Shown here: positions 46,080 to 56,525 of the stretch, one piece after another
Layout of the letters: the number at the start of each line of letters is the position of its first letter
How positions within the stretch are numbered: the first letter of the stretch is position 1
Assembly: GCA_022495005.1 (NCBI GenBank)
Contig: JAGYXB010000966.1
Coordinates: forward strand, 124,001-188,000
Length of the DNA: 64,000 nt
Source of the DNA: Rhyacophila brunnea
Taxonomy: Eukaryota > Arthropoda > Insecta > Trichoptera > Rhyacophilidae
Reading direction: 5' to 3'
Made by a program: the position numbers and the translations under genes
Notes under the pieces: generated by a model
What the model was told of the DNA's origin: nothing
The model's input: the letters and a program-made list of their open reading frames with translations, nothing else
The model's database searches: none

Positions 46080-46343
46080 TTATATAAAATACAAAGTTCG
46101 TTTAATCCAATTTTGGTTTGTTAGTGCATATTAATAACATTAATAACGTTTGCGTATTTTGGATTCGATTTTAATTTAGTGTTCTTTTGTTTGACCTTTA
46201 CTCCTATTAGAATTATTTTCATATTGATATATTGTGTTACACAGATATTTTAATATTAAAAAATTATTACCTCTTATTATTTTTTAAATATCTAAGATAA
46301 ATATAACCACGAAGCGACCCTGTGCGAAGCCGGGTACTTCAGC
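46080..46343 (+). mobile_element. Helitron-like 3' end following a family Q segment
   Basis: 46080-46220 resembles family Q (AATACAAAGTTCGTTTAATC, TATTTTGGATTCGATTTTAA, TGTTCTTTTGTTTGAC). The block then ends ACCACGAAGCGACCCTGTGC, GAAGCCGGGTACTTC, AGCTAGT. Helitrons end in CTRR (here CTAG) about 10 bp after a short hairpin and insert between A and T. GAAG…CTTC can form the hairpin stem and T follows CTAG. Similar CGAAGCCGGG…CTAGT ends are familiar from insect Helitrons. The 5' end was not found. Confidence 0.65.
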
Positions 46344-46562
46344 TAGTTAGGTATAAAATATTATTAAAGTATTGTTGGCGAATTTTTCTGCTGCCAAACT
46401 TCATTCACACAACGATAATATGGTAGGTTATGTATGATGTTTAATAAGCGAGTTGCGCCGTGTTGCTGATTTTATGATGTTGTCAACTCGAGTCAGATTA
46501 CTAAGTAATAATACATAATTATTACTACCACACCTCAGTTAAACATTTAATGTAAGAACAAT

Positions 46563-46895
46563 AGATATTGTATTAATTATTAGCAAGTTCAAGTAAGTTA
46601 CAATAAAAAATCTTGGAGTGATCCGTGACGTCGGTTAGTAATTAAAATAATAATACCTACATTGATTTAAAAATACAATAGTAACTTTATTTGGAAAACG
46701 CTTTAAAGAGTATCAAGAGTCAATAGTTAAAATTTGTCGCAATTAAATATGGTATCTATAGCATAGCGGTATATGTGCATGGGCGCAAAACCCGAGAGAT
46801 GCGGTTCGATTTCTGCTGGGTGTATTTTTTTCAAATAAGATTTTTTTCTATTGGTTATATATTTTCTCAGAAGTGTTTTCAAAATTATATATGTT
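46563..46895 (+). repeat. SINE family A, copy 5
   Basis: Long form with the 5' segment (AATCTTGGAGTGATCCGTGA), tRNA-like head (GCATAGCGGTATATG, B box GGTTCGATTT at 46803-46812) and CTCAGAAGTGTTTTCAAAAT tail. About as long as copy 4, more diverged in the head. Confidence 0.72.
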
Positions 46896-49590
46896 AGATA
46901 TTGTAATCTTTTATATTATGGTATTGAGAGTGAAAATGGGTTTCCTGTTTGTAATTAGTTGAAGCAGAGCTTTAAGGTTGAGAAAATTCAGATTATTTTA
47001 CTTTATCGCTCTTCTCGGTCGTTTCCACATGGATGATGATTGTTACCACCTTTAAATGCTGTTAGCTTCTTAGCGACTAAGACTCTCTATGTCGCAAGGT
47101 ATTTTGCTTCTCTCAGGCAGACTGAAATCTGTCACCAGTAAGGTCCTTTTTTCACTTGGTTTTATCTAGAAGCTGCCCAAGACTATCTCTCCAGAGTATT
47201 TGGTCTGAGCCGAAAAATATATTGAAAAAACTGCAGAATGCATATCAGACATCTTGTCGATAGGCGTTCCTTTATCTCAGGTTTCTGACTGATTGACTGG
47301 TAATAAAAAACGATAGTCAAAAGTTTTTAAATCATGATTTTGTACCAGGATTTCATGTCACGTTGTTGTTAAGCTCATTTATCTCATATGTCTCTTAAGC
47401 CCAAAGATTTGAAATTTTAGATACATACGCTAATGCAGTGATAATGCATTTTGAGAAAATGTGGGGGCGGTCCAGTATTTTAAGCATAGAGTGAACATAC
47501 AGATTTCTTAAAAAAAACTTTTTTTTTATCATACTGATGATCTTAAACCTAATATATTTCCGATGATACGGGTAAATAATATGTAAAAAAAACATGGATA
47601 TCGTCGATCTTCTTTTCGAGATATTGAAACATAAGATTGCATTAATGAGCTTTTTAATTTTGAACGTATTTCAAAGTTCTAGTAAGGGATTTGGCGAAAC
47701 GCCCAGGGAAGGGACGTCGGGGGCGGACCCCCACTAATATATAAAATTCCAAACTATAATTTGAATTTGAAAGAAAATATTTTCTTCTTATGTTACACCT
47801 GAATTCTCGCTTAGTGAAACTCTGGTGTATATTATAATTGTTCACACATTGAAACTATTACGGTATTTTACATGCTCAAGCGATGTTAGCTAATTGTTAA
47901 GGGTGGCAATTGAACTAAATATGAGCTCTGATAACTCTTCTTGTGATGTGAGCATTTCATAGACTAAATTAATATTTCATACAATTGTGAACATAAAATT
48001 CCCTTACAAAACGCCAACACAATGTGTATTTGTACGGTCCCGTGGAGATTGTTTCACGTATTATTACTTAGGTCGCTAAGTAAAATAACTAATACTTTTG
48101 AATAAATTAATATAAACGTTTACAATAATAGATCTGGGTAAACGATAGGTGACTGAAATGAAAAGTAAGATTATAATTTTATTTCGAAAATTTCAGAGTA
48201 TACAATTAGATATTAATATGTAGTAATATTATATTACTATTATTTATAAATAGGTAAGTACACACAAGTGTGCTGCATGTGAGCAGCTGAAGCCTCTTCT
48301 GAAATTTTCTAAACCCACCAAGCATTGCCAATTTAGCATTTTTCTTGCTAGATCTACCATTTTCAATAAGCATCTGGCTTGAAAATGACGCATCTGGCTT
48401 GTGGTGTTTTTATTAACATTTTTTGATGTCTTCAACAGCTTCAAATGTGCAGAAGAAAATACGCTAGATAATTAGTTTATTTATTTTCATGCACATCAAA
48501 ATATTTCTGACTATCAGATACCTACTTAATGTCTGTTGAAATGTGTGGTTTACGGCATGAGGCCCAATGCCAATGTGGTAGATGATTTTTAATGCTTAAG
48601 ACGGTTATCCTGATAATAGGATATGCTTGTCACATAATGACGCAATCTGGAGTAGCTGACGAAGCAGTCAATCTTGAGTCTAATATTAAACATTTGGAGG
48701 ATTTCGTGAATAGGCTAGTGACTATGGTTAAATAAGATGTGACGGCTTTACGTCTGAACTTTGGAATAACACGGCCATGGTGGGTAATACTATTCATATA
48801 ACTAAAAGTCGCCGGCGTGTTCAGTGATTGTCAAATACCAGTTGATACCCAATTACTTGCGACCACTCTCCCATGGAAGAATGCGCGGAATGTGGTGAAG
48901 GACTAAGGGAAATGGCGCAACCTTGTACTTATCCTATACTACGATGCGACTACGAGTGAAGTAAGAAAATAACACATTAATGATAACGACACACGAAATT
49001 GATTATTTTTCAAAAGTACACTCACTGTATTATTAAATTGGTTAATTAATTTACATTGTGTAGGTACATATTTAATTAAATATTTTATGACAAATAATAC
49101 AGGTGTTCGTATGAAAAATTACTAATTTATGATGCATAATAACTTACGGTTTATGAACTTTAAAATAAGTCGTGTTTATTTTAAATTCACAATTACTTAT
49201 TTTATTTCCTTTGGTTAGTTGTAAAATGGTTATTTAATTCTGAATACGCAAAAGCGTACTGTGTTGATAAAATTATCCGGTAGATGGTATCATCAAAGTC
49301 ATTACAAAATATATTCTCTATTATCCTTCGATAATTGCATACATAAAAAACGTTAGATTAGCGACAACTACTAGAGATCTCACAGTGATTAAAATATATC
49401 AAAGTATTTTTATCTGCACGAATATTGTACTTGTTATTAAGTATATTAAATTAAATGTTATTTTTCAATATTAATTCGAAATAATCGTTTCGTAAAAAGT
49501 TTTTGTAACTCACCAATGTTAAATACTCGTAATACAAATCAGTTACCCTGATAAAGCATGGTAGCGGTATTTTAAACACTTGCATGAATA
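46896..49590. other. Long stretch, little recognised
   Basis: Near 48871-48930 a forward reading, LPWKNARNVVKD then stop then GKWRNLVLIL, resembles a LINE C-terminus (D-R/stop-x-KW) but is isolated. Minus frames at 47395-47845 and 48244-48444 have no recognisable features. No RNA genes or element ends found. Confidence 0.3.
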
Positions 49591-49598
49591 AACATTAA

Positions 49599-50065
49599 GG
49601 GGGACGATTATACCAGCAGAGGCACCTAATGGAAAAATACGAAGCTTGCAATTGAGACATTTTCTGATGAAGGATTCTGATAAGGATTGCGATAAAGATT
49701 TCAAGTTAGACACATTTATATTTTTTATAAAAATCGATGTTTTTTAAAAAATATATATTTATGAATTAGTCAAAAATCTGTAGGTACATGAAAAAATAGA
49801 AAACTTACATAAAATAAATTTTAATAATAAATATGACCATAAAATATAATGTAAGTGATAGAAAGATCTGGTCCTGTGATAAATTCACAAATTTCCAATA
49901 ATTATAAATTTATCATTGACTTAAAAAAAATATATTTCTTTTTAATGTTTTCAGGCACATATTTATTAATTAATACAGTTGAAATTATAAATTATCAAAA
50001 AAATGTCTCAAATTGCGTGTTTCTTATTTTTCCACCAGGTGCCTCTGCTGGTATAAACATCCCCC
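49599..50065. mobile_element. TTAA-flanked MITE (piggyBac-type target)
   Basis: TTAA at 49595-49598 and 50066-50069 bounds ends GGGGGACGATTATACCAGCA and TGCTGGTATAAACATCCCCC. Inverted similarity runs about 75 bp, including GAGGCACCT, GGAAAAATA and AATTGAGACATTTT. TTAA is the piggyBac target, but piggyBac ends usually begin CCY, so the class is tentative. 467 bp. The frame 49855-50076 crosses the right end and is not a gene. A partial copy lies at 59795-59982. Confidence 0.78.
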
Positions 50066-50312
50066 TTAACCAATAAGCAAATACATTTTTATTTTCATCA
50101 CAGAATTTGTTTTATATCATATGAATACTAAAGCCATTTTAATATAAATAAAATGAAAAATAAAACGATGGAAGTATGATATTCCTTAACCAGCTTGCCT
50201 GAAGATCTAATTTATTGACTGTGTTTCGACATTTTCACTACGAAAAGGGTACCTATACCTACATTTTTTACCGTGTAGCAGGAGAACTAACTAAAGTATT
50301 TAATGAAGTCGT

Positions 50313-50635
50313 CCCCCGAAAAGGGGTCTATATAATACATCATGTCAAAAAATGATTTTATTGACTAAAACGGGTCTATCATTGCTCACGTAATTGGAAC
50401 GTTTTATTATTTTATCTGCCACAGTTTTTGAGATATTAGTAATACTAAAATGCTTACCATAAAAAAGAGGTCTATATGATATATTTTATTATCCAAAAAA
50501 GATGTCAATGATAAAGAGTGCCTTCATGAACATAATTATTATCACAGATATACTCCAAAAGTCCGCATGATCGAATAAAACATAATTTTTCTCTCCTGAA
50601 CAATTTTGTTTTTGCATATAGACCCCTTTTTGGGG
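50313..50635. mobile_element. Possible foldback MITE (CCCCGAAAAGGGGTCTATAT ends)
   Basis: CCCCGAAAAGGGGTCTATAT on the left and ATATAGACCCCTTTTTGGGG on the right are inverted with one mismatch. A third GAGGTCTATATGATATA occurs inside at about 50467. No target duplication seen. Confidence 0.5.
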
Positions 50636-51181
50636 TGTTCTTTTTTAATGATTGGTTATAGATGGTTCTCGTAACTTTAAAAGCATTGTAGAAATAGTAA
50701 CAATAAAGATAGAATAGTTTCAACGTCCATAATATCGATGCAGAGTATTATTTATGTAATTATTTCAACCACCTCTAAACTCTCTAAACCCTGAATCCGT
50801 ATATAAATAGTGTAGCTTTCTAAATTTAAGCTACAGTGAAAGCTCCGTAATATTTCAAATAAGTAATCAATAATTATAATGCATTTATTATATAAAACCA
50901 TAATAATTAATCTTTTGAACCATTCTTTGATTTAATGATGAAATATACGTTACATTGTTGTATTAAATTAATATTAATTCTAAATATTATTTTCACGGAA
51001 ATAAACTGCGTTATTCACAATACTTATTAACAGACCCTTGTTCTGTCTAAAGGTCTAATAAATTTAACGAAAGCATTGTTATTATTCCAAACACAGTATC
51101 CACAGCGCTGACCTACGTTACAGTCCCTAATACATTATATTTATACGGGAACGCAAGATTTATAACGTGAAAATGTATACC
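50636..51181. other. AT-rich stretch, nothing recognised
   Basis: No supported features. Confidence 0.35.
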
Positions 51182-51189
51182 ATCTAGAT

Positions 51190-52299
51190 CAGTGCTTTCC
51201 AACCCTTTTCGAATTATGACACACTATAGCAAAAATAAAATTTTCGTGAAACATTGAAATAATACTTTCATATCTCTCGGGTTTTACAAACTTTTATACA
51301 TATTTCAAATTAATAAAATAACCAGATGGATTCAAATGTGATGAAGATTTTTCGTAATTGTATTATAATATTATACTAGACTTTTAGTAAACTTTCATCT
51401 CGATTCTCGGTTTCTTAAAATAAACTTATAGAAAATAATGCACTTATTACAATATGATGTGAAGCGCGCTTTTCTACCTGTGCAATTCGAATAATAATTA
51501 ATGATACAAATCAATAGATTTCTTCATTTTGTATATTTCTCTACTTTTATTCCCGTATTTGACGCGCACAAAGCCATCAGTGACCGCTAGTATAATAGAA
51601 AACCATGACAATTGCATATAGATAAAAATGTTCCATAGAATTTTAAATTTTTGTTGGCCATTGAAAGAAATATAAAATTAAAGGTTAGCTGTTCTATTCG
51701 TTCAATATGCTGTAGGTATACGTTTGATCTCTTTTATTTAGATTTGTCATTTACATGGGTCGATGCTTGAAAGAGCTATTCGTAATTTATGGTAAAAAAA
51801 ACTAATAATTATTATTAATTCTCATTATAACGGGCGGTGGGTTTAATTTATTTTATTTATATGTATCTTTTCAATATAAGGCCCCTCAGATGATGGTTAC
51901 TTAAACCCTGACGGCTAAAATAAGTAATAATAACAAACGAACAATACATCGCACATAATGTAGCTACTGAACGTAAAATGTAAATAATCAGTGCCCGTAA
52001 GTAATCGGGGCGGGGTGCGGGCCGCGGGCGGGCTGCGCGGGTGGACTGCGCGGGCGAGCTGCGCATCTATAGTTATTCTACGTATATTGTTTGTTACGCT
52101 TTTGTGTCGGAGATCATGAGTAAAACATGTTCCATGTTAAAATTAAATACAACATTTTTTTAATAAACTTGAGAAATAAATGTTAAAAATATTATTACAC
52201 AAAATGCAACGAATCTATCAAAGTGGACTTGTATATTTTACTTTCATACACAACAATATATTTCAACACACTTCACGTCATACCAGTTGAGAAGCTTTG
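51190..52299. mobile_element. hAT-like element, 1.1 kb
   Basis: The left end CAGTGCTTTCCAACCCTTTT is of common hAT type. The right end CCAGTTGAGAAGCTTTG is a diverged inverse (CA-AGCTTCTCAACTGG). The 8-bp duplication ATCTAGAT is perfect (51182-51189, 52300-52307), though it is itself a palindrome. No transposase recognised. A GC-rich tandem tract (GGGC/GCGCGGG words) lies at about 52007-52065, in strong contrast to its AT-rich context. The minus frame over that tract has no recognised product. Confidence 0.65.
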
Positions 52300-52307
52300 A
52301 TCTAGAT

Positions 52308-53110
52308 AACCTCTCTGTGAAAATTCGCTGTGTTCTAACACAAACTAACTTTCACAAACATTGTAAGTATGTTGAGCTAGTCGCCTGTTCGGAAAATTGG
52401 ATATAAGCGTTATATATACGCTGGCCGTATTTTCATAGGGAAAAAATGGGACAAATATGTACTTAGAAGAATTGTTTTACCCATTTTTTTCTATACCTAC
52501 TTCTTTCTCTGACCCTTACCTCGACATAAGAATTTCAAATTACTTTCATTTGCGTATCTAGTTTTAAGAAACTGTTTTATTTGTGATATTTCTTAGTTAT
52601 CAATTTATGGTAAAAATCCATTTTAACCACATTTTTTTAATTATTAATTTACTCAGTGTAACATAAACAGATCAACTTAGGTTGGATATCACAAACTTAC
52701 TTATCACTTCATATAATTTTGGTAGTGAAATAAATTCGGCAAGTTACATACGTATTTAGGTGTACCTACATACTAATTATACCATTAAAAAAATAGCAGT
52801 CTGAAATGGAATGGTTTGTGTAATATAATTTAAACCTTTAATTTCAATAATGAATAATTATTATAAAGCTCTGATAATATTCTAAAATGTTCGACTTTTT
52901 TTAAAATTTAGAGTTGAATTATTGATTTTATTGAATATATTTAAAGATTTTAAAATTATGTTTTACTCTCACGGTGGCGTAGTAAATATACATTAAGCCG
53001 TGAGTCACGGGATCAAATTCAGCACTTTACTTAACCTTTTTACTGCCAGTCAATGTTTATTAGGTGGACACTCTTGTAGGCCAGCTATTTTTGGAATAAA
53101 AATATGAAAT
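52308..53110. other. AT-rich stretch, weak tRNA-like scrap
   Basis: At about 52969-53030 CTCACGGTGGCGTAGTAAA…ACGGGATCAAATTC loosely resembles a SINE head, with no shared tail. Otherwise nothing. Confidence 0.25.
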
Positions 53111-53224
53111 AGGAACAGAATGAAAAATATTTGTGAAAATTTACCAAATAAACATGTTTCTCGAGTTTATCGTAAATATTTTCACACTATAATGATAAAT
53201 ATTGTTTATGAAATATACACAAAC

Positions 53225-54215
53225 AAAGTTATGACGTTTACAATAACGCACGAGTTAACTCGTCCATGGCCTGACGCGACATATAATATTTTATTCGCTG
53301 CTACTCTGAAAGATCTATTCAGGCGACTTGACTGGGAGAACAGTGGGATCGCCATTAACGGGAAATATTTCAGTTATCTGCGCTTTGCAGACGATATTGT
53401 TTTCTTTGAGAATGAGTTGACCTCTAAAACAGGATGCAGGCACCTGCAAATGAAAGCCGTAAAGTAGGTTTAAAGATAAATGTCTCGAATACAAAAGTAG
53501 TGATAATCTGCTAATCCTCATTAATGGCACTCAAATCGAGCGTGTCAACAACTACGTGCATCTTGAACAACAGATGTCAACATACGGTAGCATGTTTGAT
53601 GAAATTGCTCTCAAAATCAAACTGTTATGGAGCTGATCTAGGTGCCCGAATAGTATCTTAAAAACTGACCTCTCTTTGTGTTAACCAATTTCTACTAACA
53701 CTGCTCACGCATGCGTGTAAAACATGAACTCTTAACTGATTTAGTTAGTTTAGCTGACAACGTGACTGGCGCGTTTGCATTACCTGGCCATTAGATATAA
53801 CTAACATGATATTTAAATGTAGTAATTAAATATTAATTAAAATGTCAGCAGTGATCGTGTTAATGTAAAAGAAATTAGTTGCGCAATGTGACATGGAAAG
53901 GTGCACGTTCGGCATATCGCGAAAAGATCAAATAAAAAAACGAATGGGTAGTTGGCAGACAAGAGTACGCGATGTGATATAAGTTTATGAGCAAATGGAA
54001 TAAAAATAGGCTGGACATATCACTCAATGGATAATTTATGGATATATGGCGTCATATATTGGTATCCAAGAGGGACTAAACGACCACAGGTACGTCCTAA
54101 AATCCGCTGGATAGACGAACTCATAAAGTTCGGTAAGTGTACAAAACAGCATAGAGCTTGGGATCGAGACAAGTTAAATGTGGCCTTCATCCAGCAGTGA
54201 ATCAATCCCGACTGA
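53225..54215 (+). pseudogene. RTE-like LINE, RT and C-terminal fragments
   Basis: Non-LTR elements copy RNA into DNA at a nick. The first part (frame ending 53467) reads LFRRLDWENSGIAINGKYFS, then YLRFADDIVFF, where FADD is the RT catalytic box; downstream frames give INVSNTK and INGTQIERVNNYVHL (usual form …I.G..IE.V..Y.YLG). After a gap, 53880-54207 gives ERCTFGISRKDQI, AGHI, WYPRGTKRPQVRPKIRWIDE and HRAWDRDKLNVAFIQQ with stop, the typical C-terminus of arthropod RTE-like proteins. Frames shift between parts. Both the interior and the 5' end are missing. Confidence 0.82.
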
Positions 54216-55214
54216 TGATAATGGTGGCATTATTAAATAATCTATTAAAGTAACACTATCGGGAGGATGAATGTTTTGTTATTCTTACCCCCGGTGTTAT
54301 GTTTAGGTTCAGATGGTTGCTTGAGTGTGAATGACATAATATGTTCGGGCCGTGATGAATAGAAACACGAGGCTATTTCTTGGTTTTATATTATATTAAT
54401 AAAGTTCTGTAACACGGCATTATGAAATACATTATATTTATTCTAGTTTGAGTTGAAAGGTATAAACTATAAATTTTACTTTGGAATTTAGATATTGAAA
54501 GAGACACGGAACAGTGACGCGTGTCGACTACATTATAGGAAGGCTGAATGACAACTGTATAATTTCCGTTTCGTCACTGTCTATCGTCTACAAATGATCT
54601 ACAAATGATCATATACAATAACATGTCAGTTGTAGGATTATGCAAAACCTCTACAACATATTTAATTGACGGTAAACTCCTATAATTTAAAATTATTAAT
54701 TACTCATTTCAATCTATATTGATTGTTATACACTTATTCTTTTATAATTTAATCGTGATTATTTATTAGTTATTTGAATATCCGTGGTATTCGAATTAAA
54801 AAAAAAACCTGAATAAACATCACTAAATTATCAACGTGTGGTCAACCTAGATATATCACGAGGAGATAATAAGCAGTGACGTATTTATTACTAAGCCATC
54901 GAACACTGTCGATACGATCATAATTAATTTCAATTATATTGTTTATCTGTTATTGAAGGCACGGGAGCAATATAAGGTCGACGATCTTTGACAGTTTGCT
55001 AGAGAGAATGCAAAACAATAATAATTGTTGAGAATTTCCTTTGTCAACAATTCCTATATTATTATCAACATATTGTTTTTAAATTCCAAAACATATTATT
55101 ATAGAACTAAAAATATACTAAACTATTTCCTTTATTCAACGAATAATTTACGAGATTTAAGAATGTACCATTCTAATTATTGAACATACATAATTTTGAA
55201 AAACCAATTTAACC
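54216..55214. other. AT-rich stretch, nothing recognised
   Basis: No supported features. Confidence 0.35.
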
Positions 55215-55345
55215 ATTGGTCCAAATTTTGTCGTAATTAGTATGTCACCTAGTAGCATAGTGGACAATGCGCACGGGGCGTAAACACAAGATATGCAGGT
55301 TCAATTACTGCTTCGATTTCTCAGAAGTGTTTTTCAAAATTATGT
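55215..55345 (+). repeat. SINE family A, copy 6
   Basis: Short form: TTTTGTCGTAATTAGTATG, A-box-like TAGTAGCATAGTGG, B-box-like GGTTCAATTA at 55298-55307, then a shortened spacer and CTCAGAAGTGTTTTTCAAAA. The about 200-bp 5' segment is absent. Confidence 0.65.
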
Positions 55346-55411
55346 ATGTTTAAAAAATATACGTCTAACTTATGATGTCGAAATCGACAACCTTTATGGT
55401 GCAAGTTGGTT

Positions 55412-55562
55412 TACGGGAAGCCAGGCGGTAACTGCAATAATTTTCATAGCCGATTTTGCCAAAATTCATGAATTCAAGAACGAAAACCTATCCTAACCTA
55501 ACAAATAATCCGTTACCTATATCGGCTATTTTCAATTTTTTTTGTCGCTGGCTTTCCTTAAA
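55412..55562. mobile_element. Telomere-repeat MITE family, partial copy
   Basis: Left TTTACGGGAAGCCAGGCGG…CATAGCCGATTTTG and right CGGCTATTTTCAATTTTTTT…CGCTGGCTTTCCTTAAA are imperfect inverses. The interior has CTATCCTAACCTAACAAAT, a remnant TTAGG tract. Inserted immediately after a SINE copy, as with the 14.1-kb copy, which lies within one. Confidence 0.5.
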
Positions 55563-56139
55563 GCGACAAGACAAGAGCCACCATATTTTGAGTAAGAAAA
55601 CATAATCTAGTATTCTTATTAGAACGATTTAGTTGGAAGTGAGAAAAACATTTGGTAATTGATATAAGTTACGAATTTTGATTTTTTTTTTAAATTTCGG
55701 TTTCGACTTTCGGCATCCTCCGGCACAACGTGCATCGCTGCTGACTAGATAATGACTTTTTAATTACCACCTTTAAAATGCACGTTAATTACATCGATCG
55801 GCCGCCCTCATTACGCGCCAGGTGCGTCTTCAGCGTCCAAATTATTAATAAATAGCATGTACATACCTGACACAGAATTCAGCTGAAAGTGAAACCCGGA
55901 TCGCAAAAAAATACAATTTATATACGTACAACAACGGATATGAAGTACAATACTTAAATCAATTAGAATTTAAAATCTTACTCTATTAATTTTCCTCAGT
56001 TGATTGTATTAATTTTTAAATGTTATTTTAATAATAATACATTAGCATGCCTCTTTCCATATTGTTCTTATAAGCTTTATTAGCTGACTTTTGTAGAGTT
56101 TTTATAACTATTTTTTATGCAATTTATGTCATCGTCATT
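55563..56139. other. Intergenic stretch, nothing recognised
   Basis: No supported features. Confidence 0.3.
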
Positions 56140-56285
56140 AGCTAGGGTCGGTCCACTGTGGGATGAAGGCCTTCACTAGCTCTCTTTACTCTTCATGGTC
56201 CCTGGTTATTCACTTCCACGTAAATCTACTATCCAGTGAGTTTTAAGGCGTCTCTGCGGGCGTTTAAAGAACTTCCGTACCACCA
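56140..56285. repeat. Possible dispersed repeat (LINE-derived?)
   Basis: GTCGGTCCACTGTGGGATGA, AGGCCTTC and TCTTCATGGTCCCTGG resemble a repeat family widespread in insect genomes (CCACTG…GGACGAAGGCC). Identification is from memory of the general pattern and is tentative. Confidence 0.3.
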
Positions 56286-56307
56286 TATATTAATTTAATT
56301 GTATTCA

Positions 56308-56525
56308 CGAGCCCACATGGTCGCGCGGCTTAAGCGTCGGCCTATAGCGTCGTGAGTACCAGATTCGAATCCTGGGTCAGGCAAGTACACATATTGTTTT
56401 TACCTAATAGGTTGAGCAAGTGGCTGACATCCATTTCTCGTAAAAATAAAATCTGTTAATATAAAACCTCCACTCTGTGGAGGCCCATATGATCCTATTA
56501 GGATCGGACATGGTTGAAAAAAAAT
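56308..56525 (+). repeat. tRNA-derived SINE, family B, copy 2
   Basis: GGTCGCGCGGCTTAAGCGTC (A-box region), AGATTCGAATCC (B box, 56361-56372), CTGGGTCAGGCAAGTACACA, CCTAATAGGTTGAGCAAGTG and GGATCGGACATGGTTGAAAA, matching the minus-strand copy at 37490-37690. An internal CCTCCACTCTGTGGAGG hairpin is extra here. Confidence 0.72.
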
